Positions 17,580-28,533 are shown, counted from the stretch's first letter. The stretch: DNA of 64,000 bases from Enterobacteriaceae bacterium ESL0689 (GCA_029433525.1 JAQTIF010000001.1:248001-312000), one strand, 5' to 3'. Program-made: numbers and translations. The notes: generated by a model not told the origin, from the letters alone.

Positions 17580-17595
17580 CTGTATATTAAAACAG
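17580..17595. promoter_or_regulatory. LexA box in the ssb-uvrA gap
   Basis: CTGTATATTAAAACAG fits the SOS consensus CTGT-N8-ACAG. Its place between the divergent ssb and uvrA genes matches the E. coli arrangement, so uvrA should be SOS-induced. Confidence 0.9.
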
Positions 17596-17711
17596 GTTTG
17601 ATTGTGCCATAATTAACCACTGTTGCCGTGTGTTGTGCTGTGTCTTTTAGGGTCTGAAATATAACGGATGCAGTCAAATCAGGCAGTTCGCGTACCTACC
17701 GGGAAAGGTAA

Positions 17712-20537
17712 ATGGATAAGATCGAAATTCGGGGCGCCCGTACCCATAATCTCAAAAATATCAACCTCGACATTCCGCGTGATAAACTTATTGTCGTCAC
17801 CGGGCTGTCAGGATCGGGTAAATCCTCACTGGCTTTCGACACACTCTATGCCGAAGGACAGCGCCGTTATGTTGAGTCGCTCTCCGCTTATGCACGCCAG
17901 TTTCTGTCGCTGATGGAGAAACCCGATGTTGATCATATCGAAGGGTTATCGCCCGCCATTTCTATCGAACAGAAATCAACATCCCATAATCCACGCTCAA
18001 CCGTAGGTACCATCACTGAAATTCATGACTACCTGCGTCTGCTTTATGCGCGCGTGGGTGAGCCACGTTGTCCGGACCATGATATTCCGCTGGCGGCACA
18101 AACGGTCAGCCAAATGGTGGATAACGTGCTGTCCCAGCCAGAGGGTGAGCGTTTAATGCTGCTGGCACCGGTGATTAAAGCGCGTAAAGGCGAACACAGT
18201 AAAATACTGGAAAATCTCGCCAGCCAGGGCTATATCCGCGCACGAATCGATGGCGAAGTCTGCGATCTTTCCGATCCGCCGAAGCTGGAATTGCAGAAGA
18301 AACACACCATTGAAGTCGTTATCGATCGCTTCAAGGTACGCGCTGACCTTAAACAACGACTGGCAGAGTCCTTTGAAACTGCCCTCGAACTCTCTGGGGG
18401 CAGTGCGATTATTGCCAGGATGGATGACGCGAACGTAGAAGAGATGCTCTTCTCTGCCAATTTTGCCTGCCCGATATGCGGCTACAGCATGCGTGAGCTG
18501 GAGCCACGTCTGTTTTCATTTAATAATCCGGCTGGCGCTTGCCCGGCCTGTGATGGCCTCGGCGTCCAGCAATATTTCGATCCTGATCGGATCATCCAGA
18601 ATGGCGAGCTGTCACTGACAGGCGGCGCGATCCGTGGCTGGGATCGACGTAATTTCTACTATTTTCAGATGCTGAAGTCACTGGCTGAGCACTATCAGTT
18701 TGATGTCGAAGCGCCATGGGGCACCCTGCCTGGCAGCATACAAAACATTGTGCTGTATGGGTCAGGAAAAGAAAGTATTGAATTTAAATATATCAATGAT
18801 CGTGGTGATACTTCTGTGCGCCGACATCCGTTTGAAGGTGTGTTGCACAATATGGAGCGTCGCTACAAAGAAACAGAGTCCAGCGCAGTACGTGAAGAGC
18901 TGGCGAAGTTTATCAGTACCCGCCCTTGTACAAGCTGTGACGGCACACGCCTGCGCCGCGAGGCGCGTCATGTGTTTGTCGCGGATACACCTCTGCCCGC
19001 CATTTCGGACATGAGCATTGGTCACGCCATGGCGTTCTTCAATAATCTGAAACTCTCTGGTCAGCGAGCAAAAATTGCCGAAAAAGTGCTCAAAGAGATA
19101 GGTGATCGCCTGAAATTTCTGGTGAATGTCGGACTGAATTATCTGACACTCTCCCGTTCAGCGGAAACCCTTTCCGGCGGCGAAGCACAGCGTATTCGTC
19201 TGGCCAGCCAGATTGGTGCCGGACTGGTGGGTGTGATGTATGTGCTTGACGAACCCTCCATCGGTCTGCACCAACGGGATAATGAACGTCTGCTGGAAAC
19301 GCTTATCCATCTGCGTGATCTGGGAAATACCGTGATTGTCGTCGAGCATGACGAAGACGCCATTCGCGCTGCCGACCATATCATCGATATTGGCCCAGGA
19401 GCCGGTGTACACGGCGGTGAGGTGGTGGCTGCCGGAACGCTAAAAGAGATTATGGCAGTACCACAGTCTCTGACCGGCCAGTACATGAGCGGAACACGTA
19501 AAATTGCGCTGCCTGAACAGCGCGTACCGGCTGATCCGGCAAAAGTCCTGAAGCTGACAGGCGCGCGTGGTAATAATCTGAAGAATGTGACCCTCACCCT
19601 GCCGGTAGGGTTGTTTACCTGTATTACCGGCGTCTCTGGCTCAGGTAAGTCGACGTTAATTAACGATACGTTATATCCCATCGCGCAGCGTCAGCTTAAC
19701 GGTGCGACGCTCACGGAACCGGCACCCTATCGTGATATACAGGGGCTGGGACACTTCGATAAGGTGATCGCTATCGACCAGAGCCCGATCGGTCGTACCC
19801 CACGTTCCAATCCGGCGACCTATACCGGGGTCTTTACGCCGGTGCGCGAACTGTTTGCCGGTGTTCCGGAGTCGAGGACGCGTGGTTATACGCCGGGACG
19901 TTTTAGTTTTAATGTCCGTGGCGGTCGCTGTGAAGCCTGTCAGGGGGATGGGGTCATTAAAGTCGAGATGCACTTCCTGCCCGATATTTATGTTCCGTGT
20001 GATCAATGCAAGGGTAAACGCTATAACCGCGAGACGCTGGAGATTAAATATAAGGGCAAGAGCATCGATGAAGTGCTGGATATGACGATTGAAGAGGCAC
20101 GTGAATTTTTCGACGCCGTGCCAGCCCTCGCCCGTAAACTGCAAACGCTGATCGATGTGGGACTGACCTATATCCGCCTCGGTCAGTCAGCGACGACGCT
20201 TTCGGGTGGCGAGGCTCAGCGTGTCAAGCTGGCACGTGAATTATCTAAACGCGGCACCGGACAGACCCTGTATATTCTCGACGAACCAACAACCGGCTTG
20301 CACTTTGCCGATATTCAGCAACTGCTGGATGTCCTGCATCAGCTGCGTGATCAGGGCAATACTATCGTGGTGATTGAACACAATCTCGATGTGATTAAAA
20401 CCGCAGACTGGATTGTTGATCTTGGGCCTGAAGGAGGAAGCGGTGGCGGTGAAATCCTCGTTGCAGGAACGCCAGAAACCGTTGCAGAATGTGCCACTTC
20501 ACACACCGCGCGGTTCCTGAAACCGTTACTGCAATAA
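17712..20537 (+). CDS. uvrA: Excinuclease ABC subunit A
   Basis: 941 residues, full length (E. coli 940). UvrA recognises bulky DNA lesions with UvrB in nucleotide excision repair. Two ABC modules are visible: Walker [10 protein letters not shown] (31-39) and GVSGSGKST (about 640), each with an LSGGEAQR signature (about 488 and 829) and a following LDEPS/LDEPT Walker B. Two zinc modules are marked by CPICGY...CPAC and CEAC...CDQC. The start [14 protein letters not shown] follows GGGAAAGGTAA. It is convergent with tyrB. Confidence 0.98.
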   Translation: MDKIEIRGARTHNLKNINLDIPRDKLIVVTGLSGSGKSSLAFDTLYAEGQRRYVESLSAYARQFLSLMEKPDVDHIEGLSPAISIEQKSTSHNPRSTVGTITEIHDYLRLLYARVGEPRCPDHDIPLAAQTVSQMVDNVLSQPEGERLMLLAPVIKARKGEHSKILENLASQGYIRARIDGEVCDLSDPPKLELQKKHTIEVVIDRFKVRADLKQRLAESFETALELSGGSAIIARMDDANVEEMLFSANFACPICGYSMRELEPRLFSFNNPAGACPACDGLGVQQYFDPDRIIQNGELSLTGGAIRGWDRRNFYYFQMLKSLAEHYQFDVEAPWGTLPGSIQNIVLYGSGKESIEFKYINDRGDTSVRRHPFEGVLHNMERRYKETESSAVREELAKFISTRPCTSCDGTRLRREARHVFVADTPLPAISDMSIGHAMAFFNNLKLSGQRAKIAEKVLKEIGDRLKFLVNVGLNYLTLSRSAETLSGGEAQRIRLASQIGAGLVGVMYVLDEPSIGLHQRDNERLLETLIHLRDLGNTVIVVEHDEDAIRAADHIIDIGPGAGVHGGEVVAAGTLKEIMAVPQSLTGQYMSGTRKIALPEQRVPADPAKVLKLTGARGNNLKNVTLTLPVGLFTCITGVSGSGKSTLINDTLYPIAQRQLNGATLTEPAPYRDIQGLGHFDKVIAIDQSPIGRTPRSNPATYTGVFTPVRELFAGVPESRTRGYTPGRFSFNVRGGRCEACQGDGVIKVEMHFLPDIYVPCDQCKGKRYNRETLEIKYKGKSIDEVLDMTIEEAREFFDAVPALARKLQTLIDVGLTYIRLGQSATTLSGGEAQRVKLARELSKRGTGQTLYILDEPTTGLHFADIQQLLDVLHQLRDQGNTIVVIEHNLDVIKTADWIVDLGPEGGSGGGEILVAGTPETVAECATSHTARFLKPLLQ

Positions 20538-20550
20538 TCGCAGCATACAT

Positions 20551-20580
20551 GCTGCCTTGCCAGCCAATGTGCAAGGCAGC
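20551..20580. terminator. Stem-loop between convergent uvrA and tyrB
   Basis: GCTGCCTTGC (20551-20560) and GCAAGGCAGC (20571-20580) form a perfect ten-base-pair stem with a ten-base loop. No long T-run follows on either strand, so it may be a weak bidirectional terminator or a 3' stabilising hairpin. Confidence 0.6.
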
Positions 20581-20593
20581 GTGATCCCGTCAA

Positions 20594-21787
20594 TCAGATA
20601 ACGCGGGCAATCGCCTGTGCGACTGGCTGAACATTACGTGAATTCAGACCCGCCATACACATCCGGCCACTGGAAATCAGGTAAACAGCCGACTCTTCAC
20701 GCAGATGATCAACCTGGTCGGCGCGTAAACCGGTGTAGCTGAACATTCCGCGCTGTTGCAACAGGTAATCAAAATTCACATCAGGCAACGTTGTTCGCAG
20801 GGCCTCCACCAGCGCCTGGCGCATCGTCAGAATGCGAAGGCGCATCTCTTCGACCTCTGCCAGCCAGAGTGCTTTCAGTCGGCTATCATTCAACACTTCT
20901 GCCACAATCCGGGCACCCGCATTGGGGGGGCTGGAATAGATACGGCGCACGGCGGCTTTTAACTGCCCGAGAACCCGGCTCGCTATCTCAGCATCTTCGC
21001 AGACCACGGAGAGTCCCCCCACCCGTTCACCGTACAGTGAAAAGATTTTCGAGAAAGAGTTACTGACCAGCATAGGGAGCCCGGCACGCGCTATCGCCCG
21101 GATCGCATAAGCATCATCATCCATCCCGGCACCCAGTCCCTGATACGCGATATCGAGAAAAGGGAGCAGCTGGCGACGTTTCAGTACACTTACCACCTCA
21201 TCCCACTGTGCCTGAGTCAGATCGGCTCCCGTCGGATTATGGCAGCAGGGATGCAGTAACACGATGTCATGTTCCGGTAATTGCTGTAACGTTTCGAGGA
21301 GAGCCGCGAAGCACACACCATTGCCGTTATAATCAAACCAGGGGTAAGTACTAACTTCGAATCCAGCGCCTTCAAATATCGCGATGTGATTTTCCCAGGT
21401 GGGATCACTCACCCATACTCTGGCATCCGGAAAGTAGCGGTGCAGAAAATCAGCGCCGACCTTCAGTGCCCCCGATCCTCCCAGCGTCTGAATAGTAGCG
21501 ATGCGATTTTGTGTCAGTAAGGGATTGTCATCACCAAATAACAGCGGTGCAATCGCGTGCCGGTAAGCAGCCAGCCCCTCCATCGGCAGATAGAGCGAAG
21601 CACCATGCGCTTGCGCGTTGAGCCGTGCTTGTGCTTCCGCCACCGCCTGTAACTGCGGCACGATGCCCTCTTCGTTATAATACAAACCAATACTCAGATT
21701 TATTTTGTCACCACGCGGGTCCTGTTTGAAACGCTCCATCAGAGAGAGAATCGGATCGCCAGCGTAGGTATCAACGTTCTGAAACAC
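20594..21787 (-). CDS. tyrB: Aromatic-amino-acid aminotransferase TyrB
   Basis: 397 residues from GTG 21787 (translated as [16 protein letters not shown]), chosen because the product aligns end to end with E. coli TyrB; an in-frame ATG 54 bases upstream would add a non-conserved extension. This PLP enzyme performs the last step of tyrosine and phenylalanine synthesis and also acts in leucine and aspartate transamination. The PLP lysine lies in [18 protein letters not shown], and [11 protein letters not shown] is the family loop. A perfect inverted repeat lies just before its ribosome-binding site. The E. coli neighbour aphA is absent. Confidence 0.95.
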   Translation of the reverse strand: MFQNVDTYAGDPILSLMERFKQDPRGDKINLSIGLYYNEEGIVPQLQAVAEAQARLNAQAHGASLYLPMEGLAAYRHAIAPLLFGDDNPLLTQNRIATIQTLGGSGALKVGADFLHRYFPDARVWVSDPTWENHIAIFEGAGFEVSTYPWFDYNGNGVCFAALLETLQQLPEHDIVLLHPCCHNPTGADLTQAQWDEVVSVLKRRQLLPFLDIAYQGLGAGMDDDAYAIRAIARAGLPMLVSNSFSKIFSLYGERVGGLSVVCEDAEIASRVLGQLKAAVRRIYSSPPNAGARIVAEVLNDSRLKALWLAEVEEMRLRILTMRQALVEALRTTLPDVNFDYLLQQRGMFSYTGLRADQVDHLREESAVYLISSGRMCMAGLNSRNVQPVAQAIARVI

Positions 21788-21801
21788 GAGGAATTTCTCC
21801 A

Positions 21802-21835
21802 GGTTTATTGTGAACCACTTGAGACACAATAAACC
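21802..21835 (-). promoter_or_regulatory. Perfect inverted repeat in the tyrB leader
   Basis: On the minus strand GGTTTATTGTG and CACAATAAACC form an 11-base-pair perfect stem with a 12-base loop, ending about 15 bases before the GTG start and next to GGAG. It does not fit the TyrR box TGTAAA-N6-TTTACA. It could act as an operator or as a hairpin affecting ribosome access. Confidence 0.5.
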
Positions 21836-22016
21836 GAACAAATAAGAAGATCGAGCAGATTAACAGACACTTCGGGCACGCAATGCAGCCGGAAAAAGAG
21901 CCGAATAGCTGACGGCATACTGCCACAGTGGACAGCAGATATATCGCCTCTCTGTTCTGATGACATCAGCCCGGCATCAGAACCGCCAGTCAAACTAGCG
22001 CTGATGGGGAAAATGG

Positions 22017-23096
22017 TTAATCGATATATTTCATTGCCACCCGTGAAGTGAGGCGCGTAATAAGTTCGTAAGCACTTACCTTTGTTATTGCGGCAATACG
22101 TTCCACAGGCAGCCCCTCCCCCCACAACATGACAGGATCACCGGGCTTATCCTGCGCATCCGGCCCCAGATCGACACAAATCATATCCATCGCTACGCGA
22201 CCCACAATCGGCACTTCACGACCATTCACCTGTACCGGCGTGCCGGATGGCGCGGCGCGCGGATAACCATCCCCGTATCCCATCGCCACCACCCCAAGCC
22301 GGGTGTCCCGCTCACTGACCCAGGTACCGCCGTAACCCACCGGCTCACCGGCCTGATGTTCACGTACAGCAATCAATACCGATGTCAGCGACATCACTGG
22401 CTGGCAGCCAAAATCAGCGCCAACAGAAGGAGCCTCCAGCGGTGAGACACCGTAAAGAATAATCCCCGGACGTACCCAGTCAAAATGGGACAACGGCCAG
22501 AGCAAAATGCCGCCAGACGCGGCAATAGAACGCAAACCGGGTTTTCCCGCCGTAAATGCGCGAAAGATCGCCAGTTGGTCTTCCGTCGCAGAACTCTGTG
22601 GCTCATCTGCCCGGGCAAAATGGCTGACAACATTAACCGGCTGACGCACGTTTTTACATCGGCTCAGGCGCTGATAAAAATCCTCTGCCTGTTCTGGTAA
22701 AACGCCCAACCGATGCATCCCGGTATCGAGTTTCAGCCAGACAGTGACGGGATCAGTAAGCACTGCCTTCTCAAGGGCAAGCAATTGATCGAGGTTGTGG
22801 ACGACAGTATGCAACTGCTGTGCTGAGATGATCGGTAAATCAGCACTATCGAAAAAACCTTCCAGTAACAGGATCGATTGAGTGATCCCGCCAGCCCGCA
22901 GACATAACGCCTCTTCGAGACGGGCAACGCCGAAAGCATCAGCATCAGGAAGCGCATGCGCGGTTGCCAGAAGGCCATGTCCATAAGCGTTCGCTTTCAC
23001 TACTGCAACCAGCTTGCTGGCAGGTGCCAGTTGCCGCAGACGTTGCAGATTGTGTCGCAAAGCGCGGCGGTTAATGATAACGGTTGCCGCTTGCAT
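22017..23096 (-). CDS. alr: Alanine racemase
   Basis: 359 residues, PLP enzyme converting L- to D-alanine for peptidoglycan. The PLP lysine is in [11 protein letters not shown] (Lys34) at the mouth of the N-terminal barrel, and the C-terminal beta domain holds GYGDGYPR with the second catalytic Tyr. It starts 16 bases after the dnaB stop on the same strand, so dnaB-alr are likely co-transcribed as in E. coli. Length is as expected. Confidence 0.97.
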   Translation of the reverse strand: MQAATVIINRRALRHNLQRLRQLAPASKLVAVVKANAYGHGLLATAHALPDADAFGVARLEEALCLRAGGITQSILLLEGFFDSADLPIISAQQLHTVVHNLDQLLALEKAVLTDPVTVWLKLDTGMHRLGVLPEQAEDFYQRLSRCKNVRQPVNVVSHFARADEPQSSATEDQLAIFRAFTAGKPGLRSIAASGGILLWPLSHFDWVRPGIILYGVSPLEAPSVGADFGCQPVMSLTSVLIAVREHQAGEPVGYGGTWVSERDTRLGVVAMGYGDGYPRAAPSGTPVQVNGREVPIVGRVAMDMICVDLGPDAQDKPGDPVMLWGEGLPVERIAAITKVSAYELITRLTSRVAMKYID

Positions 23097-23112
23097 TTAC
23101 ATTCCTTAGAAA

Positions 23113-24528
23113 TTATTCATCATCATATTGCGGGCCAGCGTAATTATCGAAACGTGACCACTGGCCATTGAATGTCAGGCGTACCGTTCCGATAGGCCCG
23201 TTACGCTGTTTACCAATAATAATTTCCGCAATACCTTTTAAGTCACTGTCTTCGTGATACACCTCATCGCGATAAATGAACATAATTAAATCAGCATCCT
23301 GCTCAATAGAGCCGGATTCACGCAGATCAGAGTTGACCGGGCGTTTATCCGCACGTTGTTCGAGTGAACGATTAAGCTGTGATAACGCCACCACCGGCAC
23401 CGCCAGCTCTTTCGCCAGCGCCTTTAACGAACGGGAAATTTCGGCAATTTCCAGTGTCCGGTTTTCGGAAAGTGACGGTACACGCATCAGTTGCAGATAG
23501 TCGACCATGATCAGGCCAATTCCGCCATGTTCACGGGCAACACGTCGGGCGCGTGACCGAACTTCACCAGGCGTCAGGCCGGAGGAGTCATCAATATAGA
23601 TATTACGCTTTTCCAGCAGCAAACCCATAGCACCAGAAATGCGCCCCCAGTCCTCATCATTCAGTTGTCCTGTACGAATACGGGTTTGATCTACCCGCGA
23701 TAGCGAGGCCAGGGTACGCATCATGATCTGTTCAGCTGGCATCTCAAGACTGAAGACCAGTACCGGTTTTTCCTGTAACATCGCGGCATTTTCGACAAGA
23801 TTCATTGCAAATGTTGTCTTACCCATTGAAGGGCGCGCGGCGACGATAATTAAATCTGATGGCTGTAATCCTGCGGTTTTTTTATTCAGATCCTCATAGC
23901 CAGTATCCACGCCGATAACACCATCATGCGGTTTCTGGAACAGCTGTTCGATCCGCGCGACGGTTGCATCAAGGATTTCAGCGATATTTTTCGGGCCTTC
24001 GTCTTTATTCGCACGGCTTTCTGCGATTTTAAAGACCCGGGATTCGGCCATATCGAGCAAGTCTTCACTGCTACGCCCTTGTGGGTCAAAACCTGCCGCA
24101 GCGATTTCATTCGCCACCGATATCATTTCACGCACAACGGCACGTTCACGCACAATATCAGCATAGGCACCGATATTCGCCGCACTGGGGGTATTTTTCG
24201 CCATCTCCGCCAGGTAGGCAAAACCGCCGACGCTATCCAGTTGCCCTTGCCGTTCCAGTGATTCAGCCAGGGTAATCAGATCAATCGGATTGCCCATTTC
24301 CTGCAATCGCGCCATTTCAGTAAAGATATGGCGGTGGGGACGGGTATAAAAATCCTCTGTCACCACACGGTCAGCAACATCATCCCAACGCTCATTATCC
24401 AGCATCAGGCCCCCCAGCACCGATTGTTCCGCTTCAATCGAGTGCGGTGGCACTTTCAGCCCGGCAACCTGGGGATCGCGTTCGCGGGATTCATGCTGAG
24501 AGTTATTGAAAGGTTTATTGGCTGCCAT
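23113..24528 (-). CDS. dnaB: Replicative DNA helicase DnaB
   Basis: 471 residues, matching E. coli DnaB. The N-terminal primase-binding domain begins PPHSIEAEQSVLGGLMLDN; the RecA-like C-terminal domain has Walker A ARPSMGKT, Walker B LIMVDYLQLM and the arginine-finger segment near the end. It unwinds DNA as a hexamer at the fork. No intein or insertion is seen. Upstream, a 212-base gap separates it from dusA. Confidence 0.98.
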   Translation of the reverse strand: MAANKPFNNSQHESRERDPQVAGLKVPPHSIEAEQSVLGGLMLDNERWDDVADRVVTEDFYTRPHRHIFTEMARLQEMGNPIDLITLAESLERQGQLDSVGGFAYLAEMAKNTPSAANIGAYADIVRERAVVREMISVANEIAAAGFDPQGRSSEDLLDMAESRVFKIAESRANKDEGPKNIAEILDATVARIEQLFQKPHDGVIGVDTGYEDLNKKTAGLQPSDLIIVAARPSMGKTTFAMNLVENAAMLQEKPVLVFSLEMPAEQIMMRTLASLSRVDQTRIRTGQLNDEDWGRISGAMGLLLEKRNIYIDDSSGLTPGEVRSRARRVAREHGGIGLIMVDYLQLMRVPSLSENRTLEIAEISRSLKALAKELAVPVVALSQLNRSLEQRADKRPVNSDLRESGSIEQDADLIMFIYRDEVYHEDSDLKGIAEIIIGKQRNGPIGTVRLTFNGQWSRFDNYAGPQYDDE

Positions 24529-24594
24529 ATTGCATGGAATTCCAGAAGTAGTGACTGACGAGCAAGATTACCACAGAGTGAGGCCATAAAAGAA

Positions 24595-24625
24595 TAAGCG
24601 CCTGGCCCATCAGGCGTTATTGCTG
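24595..24625. repeat. End fragment of the dispersed inverted-repeat element
   Basis: TAA followed by GCGCCTGGCCCATCAGGCGTTATTG reproduces the left end of the intact 144 bp copies in the dusA-dnaB gap. The matching right end was not found. The segment alone can form a hairpin (CGCCTG/CAGGCG), so a simple structural motif is an alternative. Confidence 0.5.
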
Positions 24626-24740
24626 GTGCCGGGTGAGCGATGGAGTGGATAAATCGTCGCATATACCTAAGGATATCAGGATTTCGGCAACGACCCGACA
24701 CCCGCATAAGACGCGCGAAGAAAACCGGCTCGCTAAACGG

Positions 24741-25778
24741 TTAGCGTGCCTCTGTGACGTAGCGTAGCGCCTGCTCCAGAACGTGGATATTCGCTCCCGC
24801 TTTATGCATATTTTCACTTAAGTGCCGGCGCCATTGACGAGCGCCAGGTTGTCCCTGAAACAGCCCCAGCATATGGCGGGTAATATGCCCAGGCCAGGTA
24901 CCACGACTTAACTCACGTTCAATATAGGGATACATGGCTCGCACCACCGCCACCGGATCACTGTCGGCCCCTTCCAGGGCAAAAATTTGCCGATCAACTG
25001 CCGTCAATATTGTGGGGTTATGGTAGGCCGCGCGTCCTATCATCACGCCATCCATATGAACAAGATGCTGTTTTGCTTCTGCTAACGACGTAATCCCACC
25101 ATTAACCGACAAGGTCAGATGAGGAAAGTCACGTTTTAACTGGTAGACACGCGGATAATCAAGCGGTGGAACTTCCCGGTTTTCCCTTGGGCTTAAGCCG
25201 GATAACCAGGCTTTACGGGCATGGATAATAAAGTGTTCACACTCACCCTGACCGGAGACGGTATCGATAAAGTGACTTAAAAATGCATAGCTGTCCTGAT
25301 CATCCACGCCAATACGGGTTTTGACGGTCACCGGGATCGACACCGCATCACGCATCGCTTTAACGCAATCGGCCACATGCTGTGCATTTTTCATCAGACA
25401 GGCACCAAACATGCCATTCTGTACACGATCAGAGGGACACCCTACATTGAGATTGACCTCATCATAACCACGTGCTTCTGCCTGTTTGGCACACTGCGCC
25501 AGCGCGGCCGGGTCGCTACCGCCCAACTGTAAAGCCAGCGGGTGTTCCTCTTCGTTATAAGTCAGATAATCGCCTTTACCGTGCAGGATCGCCCCGGTCG
25601 TTACCATTTCGGTATACAGCAGCGCCCGCCGTGACAACAGACGCAGAAAATAGCGACAGTGCCGATCAGTCCAGTCGAGCATCGGGGCAATGGATAGGCG
25701 ATAAGGGGGATAATTTGTCGCTATATCACTGTTTACGCTGGTTTGGTGCGGGTTGGGAGATTGTTTATTTTCGGGCAT
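24741..25778 (-). CDS. dusA: tRNA-dihydrouridine synthase A
   Basis: 345 residues, FMN-dependent reductase that makes dihydrouridine at positions 20/20a of tRNA. The barrel starts [29 protein letters not shown] carries the catalytic cysteine; [15 protein letters not shown] binds tRNA. Length agrees with the E. coli protein. The first 25 residues ([15 protein letters not shown]...) are poorly conserved, so the start could be slightly later. zur lies beyond it on the opposite strand, as in E. coli, but with an extra small gene and remnant between them. Confidence 0.95.
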   Translation of the reverse strand: MPENKQSPNPHQTSVNSDIATNYPPYRLSIAPMLDWTDRHCRYFLRLLSRRALLYTEMVTTGAILHGKGDYLTYNEEEHPLALQLGGSDPAALAQCAKQAEARGYDEVNLNVGCPSDRVQNGMFGACLMKNAQHVADCVKAMRDAVSIPVTVKTRIGVDDQDSYAFLSHFIDTVSGQGECEHFIIHARKAWLSGLSPRENREVPPLDYPRVYQLKRDFPHLTLSVNGGITSLAEAKQHLVHMDGVMIGRAAYHNPTILTAVDRQIFALEGADSDPVAVVRAMYPYIERELSRGTWPGHITRHMLGLFQGQPGARQWRRHLSENMHKAGANIHVLEQALRYVTEAR

Positions 25779-25996
25779 TTTTTGTCTTTATGTCGTATTT
25801 TTTCTTTATCAGGGCACCACTGAGGACACTTAGATGGCGTACTATACCATAGAAACATGTTAACGCTCCGATGGGACTTTACACTATCGCTGCACTGTGG
25901 GCGTAAAAGAAGGTGGAAAATACATCTACCGGGAGAACCGAACATATCGCAACGTTCGCCCATTAATACTCCCCCACTTCCTGCCAGGGAAGTGAG

Positions 25997-26098
25997 ATGA
26001 GGTATTCCATTGCTATTAATAAAGACGATTCATCCTTCCGCATCCACCTACCCGATATGCCGGGCGGCTTCTCCGATGACGGCATGATAAGCCATCAA
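25997..26098 (+). pseudogene. Possible HicB antitoxin N-terminal remnant
   Basis: From ATG 25997 the frame reads MRYSIAINKDDSSFRIHLPD then MPGGFSDDGM, resembling the start of HicB antitoxins (a short strand, then VPDLPGCFSxGDT). The resemblance ends after about 35 codons, where the frame runs into antisense of the next gene. No hicA is seen upstream. A chance match over so short a stretch cannot be excluded. The rest of 25779-25996 shows no gene. Confidence 0.4.
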
Positions 26099-26461
26099 TC
26101 ATTTGCGGTGCCGGTGACCCGTCTGATGTCTTCGTTCATCTCGGTATCGGGTTGTACCAAAATAGTCGGTTTGCGAAGAGCCAATGACATTACCGCGTGC
26201 GTCCCGGTATGTGGTTTTACCAAAATAATCGGTCTGTGATGTCCCTATAACCTTTCCCTGCGCATCTTTGTATCGTGTTTTACCAGAATAATCGGTTTGA
26301 GGCGTTGCATCTAACCTTCTATGCGTGTCACCGGTATAATTGGGTTGTGATGTACTTCTTAAATTACCATAAGGATCTCGTCCATCCCAGTAATCAGCAT
26401 AAGCCACCGATGTCACCAGTAACATGCTCATAATCAGCATCTGTACTTTGCTAACTGCCAT
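26099..26461 (-). CDS. Small secreted repeat protein, function unknown
   Basis: 120 residues. A signal peptide (MAVSKVQMLIMSMLLVTSVAYA) is followed by DYWDGRDPYGNLR and then tandem units of about 20-22 residues built on SQTDYFGKTTYRDARGNVIG; at least three are visible (TDYSGKTRYKDAQGKVIG, TDYFGKTTYRDARGNVIG, TDYFGTTRYRD). The Tyr/Thr/Gly-rich repeats suggest a beta-structured extracytoplasmic protein. AGGAGCGATTG stands before the ATG as a good ribosome-binding site. No named family is recognised. It ends His/Arg-rich (RRHQTGHRHRK). Confidence 0.65.
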   Translation of the reverse strand: MAVSKVQMLIMSMLLVTSVAYADYWDGRDPYGNLRSTSQPNYTGDTHRRLDATPQTDYSGKTRYKDAQGKVIGTSQTDYFGKTTYRDARGNVIGSSQTDYFGTTRYRDERRHQTGHRHRK

Positions 26462-26748
26462 TTTACAATCGCTCCTTTAGCTATCAAATGAACAGATATT
26501 TCTGCTTAATATATACACCGGTTAAAAAACAGAGAAAACACTTATAGCACTAAAAGCCTGGAGCATCAGATATTTTTATACCACCTGTTTAGCGTCTGGC
26601 CCTGCAGGCATTACCAGTACAAATAATAATCAATACTGGCAGTACTGAGGATCAATATAAATCACCGCGACAAAATTGCCATTTCTCGGCGTTTTTTGTG
26701 GTTCGTGATAAAGTAAAAATGTCATACCCACATAGTCAGAGAATGTTT

Positions 26749-27264
26749 ATGGATAAGACCACTTCGCAGGAAATATTAGCGCATGCTGAAAAGCTTTGTG
26801 TGCAACGCGGTGTGCGGCTAACTCCACAACGTTTTGAAGTGATGCGTTTAATGAGCCTACAGGATGGCGCAATCAGTGCCTACGATCTGCTTGATCTGTT
26901 ACGGGAGAAAGAACCACAGGCTAAGCCACCGACGATCTATCGGGCACTGGAGTTTCTGCTTGCTCAGGGATTTGTGCATAAAGTGGAGTCAACCAATAGC
27001 TATGTTTTATGCCACCTTTTCGATCAACCGGCCCATAGCTCTGTCATCTTTATCTGCAGCCACTGTGGCGTAGTAAAAGAAGAACATGCAGAAAACATTG
27101 AAGATATTATGCATACTCTCGCGGCTCAAACCGGCTTTGCATTACGCCATAATGTGATTGAAGCACATGGCCTGTGTGCCGCCTGTGTCGCGGTCGAAAC
27201 CCGTGTGACACCACAACATTGTGATCATGACCCATCCAGATACCATAAAAAGAAAGGCCGATGA
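26749..27264 (+). CDS. zur: Zinc uptake regulator Zur
   Basis: 172 residues from ATG 26749 (MDKTTSQEILAHAEKL), preferred over an upstream in-frame ATG because it matches the E. coli start. Fur family: winged helix (VRLTPQRFEVMRLMSLQDGA), structural zinc cysteines CSHC and CAAC, and His-rich C-terminal sensor residues (RHNVIEAHGLC). With zinc bound it represses zinc-uptake genes. Convergent with lexA; dinF and yjbJ, which lie between them in E. coli, are missing. Confidence 0.96.
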   Translation: MDKTTSQEILAHAEKLCVQRGVRLTPQRFEVMRLMSLQDGAISAYDLLDLLREKEPQAKPPTIYRALEFLLAQGFVHKVESTNSYVLCHLFDQPAHSSVIFICSHCGVVKEEHAENIEDIMHTLAAQTGFALRHNVIEAHGLCAACVAVETRVTPQHCDHDPSRYHKKKGR

Positions 27265-27301
27265 TACAATAACGCCAATGGATGCTGTGCGAGTAAAGAG
27301 G

Positions 27302-27910
27302 CTACCACCACTCGCGATTGCGAATAATGCCCACCGCCAGGCCTTCGATAGCAAAAGTTTGTTGATGTAAATCGACGATAATCGGTGAGAAATCGCTATT
27401 TTCTGGCAGAAGCTCAATCGTATCGCCCTGCTTTTTCAGCCGTTTAACGGTGACTTCTTCATCAATGCGCGCAACGATAACCTGGCCGTTATGCGCCTCC
27501 TGGGTTTTATGGACTGCCAGCAAGTCGCCATCCAGAATGCCAATATTTTTCATCGACATACCATTAACACGTAATAAAAAATCGGCATGAGGTTTGAACA
27601 TCTCCGGGTCAACCTGGTAGTAATTTTCAATGTGTTGCTGTGCCAGAAGTGGCTCACCCGCTGCGACACGGCCAATCAATGGCAAACCAGATTCTTCTTC
27701 GGTCAATAAACGAATGCCCCTCGAAGCACCCGAAATAATTTCAATGGCACCTTTACGTGCCAGCGCTTTTAGATGTTCCTCAGCTGCATTGGGAGAACGG
27801 AATCCCAGGCGTTGAGCAATTTCCGCACGTGTTGGCGGCATTCCGGTCTGGTTGATGTGATCCCGAATGAGATCAAACACCTCTTGCTGTCTGGTCGTTA
27901 ATGTTTTCAT
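27302..27910 (-). CDS. lexA: LexA repressor
   Basis: 202 residues. N-terminal winged helix ([20 protein letters not shown]), the self-cleavage bond Ala-Gly in RVAAGEP, catalytic Ser in GMSMKNIG and Lys in [12 protein letters not shown]. RecA filaments trigger cleavage and SOS induction. Two LexA boxes just upstream show autoregulation. Unlike E. coli there is no dinF downstream; zur follows convergently after 37 bases. Confidence 0.98.
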   Translation of the reverse strand: MKTLTTRQQEVFDLIRDHINQTGMPPTRAEIAQRLGFRSPNAAEEHLKALARKGAIEIISGASRGIRLLTEEESGLPLIGRVAAGEPLLAQQHIENYYQVDPEMFKPHADFLLRVNGMSMKNIGILDGDLLAVHKTQEAHNGQVIVARIDEEVTVKRLKKQGDTIELLPENSDFSPIIVDLHQQTFAIEGLAVGIIRNREWW

Positions 27911-27918
27911 TTCGCCCC

Positions 27919-27955
27919 CTGTTTTTATATACAGCTATACTGTGAGTATATACAG
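27919..27955 (-). promoter_or_regulatory. Tandem LexA boxes of lexA
   Basis: Two sites, CTGTTTTTATATACAG (27919-27934) and CTGTGAGTATATACAG (27940-27955), are separated by five bases, the same double operator as in E. coli lexA. Confidence 0.93.
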
Positions 27956-28035
27956 TCAGTCGGGATTTGAAAACCGCGCAGTACACAAAAATAAGCCTGT
28001 TATTTTCTCTTTTGTGAAGATAGCCGGGGGAAGTA

Positions 28036-28407
28036 TTAACAATAATGTGCCCATAACAGCATCACCCAGGTGATAAGAGCCATGATAATCGCCAGCAAGA
28101 CTGCTGCTGATCCCATATCTTTAGCACGCCCGGATAACTCGTGGGGGGTCAGACTAATACGATCCACCACCGCTTCAATCGCGCTGTTTATTATTTCAAC
28201 GATTATCACCAGCAAAACGGAACCTATCAGCAATACGCGCGAAATAGCATCAATATCCAGCCAGACCACGATTATCACGGCAATAACGGCAATAATCACT
28301 TCCTGACGAAACGCGGCTTCATGATGCCATGCCGCATAAATGCCTTTCCAGGAGTAGCCCGCCGCCTTGATGATGCGGGATAACCCGTGAGTGCTATTGC
28401 TCATCAA
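28036..28407 (-). CDS. dgkA: Diacylglycerol kinase
   Basis: 123 residues, small integral inner-membrane enzyme that phosphorylates diacylglycerol arising from membrane-derived oligosaccharide synthesis. Three transmembrane helices follow an amphipathic N-terminus (RIIKAAGYSWKGIYAAWHHE). EIINSAIEAVVDR and ELSGRAKDMGSAAV carry the catalytic residues. Divergent from plsB with 126 bases between, as in E. coli. MM at the start leaves the initiator ambiguous by one codon. Confidence 0.96.
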   Translation of the reverse strand: MMSNSTHGLSRIIKAAGYSWKGIYAAWHHEAAFRQEVIIAVIAVIIVVWLDIDAISRVLLIGSVLLVIIVEIINSAIEAVVDRISLTPHELSGRAKDMGSAAVLLAIIMALITWVMLLWAHYC

Positions 28408-28533
28408 AAGCTCCTTTTTATCTCAATGACATCAATCAATGTACATGTTTGCTATATGGCACCAGAAATTTTGTGCACTTTCTGTTATTCTCATAGCCGC
28501 ATTACATGATTAACCAGAGGCCTCATACTGTTT

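Noticed and set aside
21802-21835. TyrR box upstream of tyrB
   Set aside because: The palindrome lacks the TGTAAA-N6-TTTACA pattern.
25472-25852. 126-codon plus-strand frame opposite dusA
   Set aside because: Antisense to the strongly conserved dusA 5' region with no recognisable domain.
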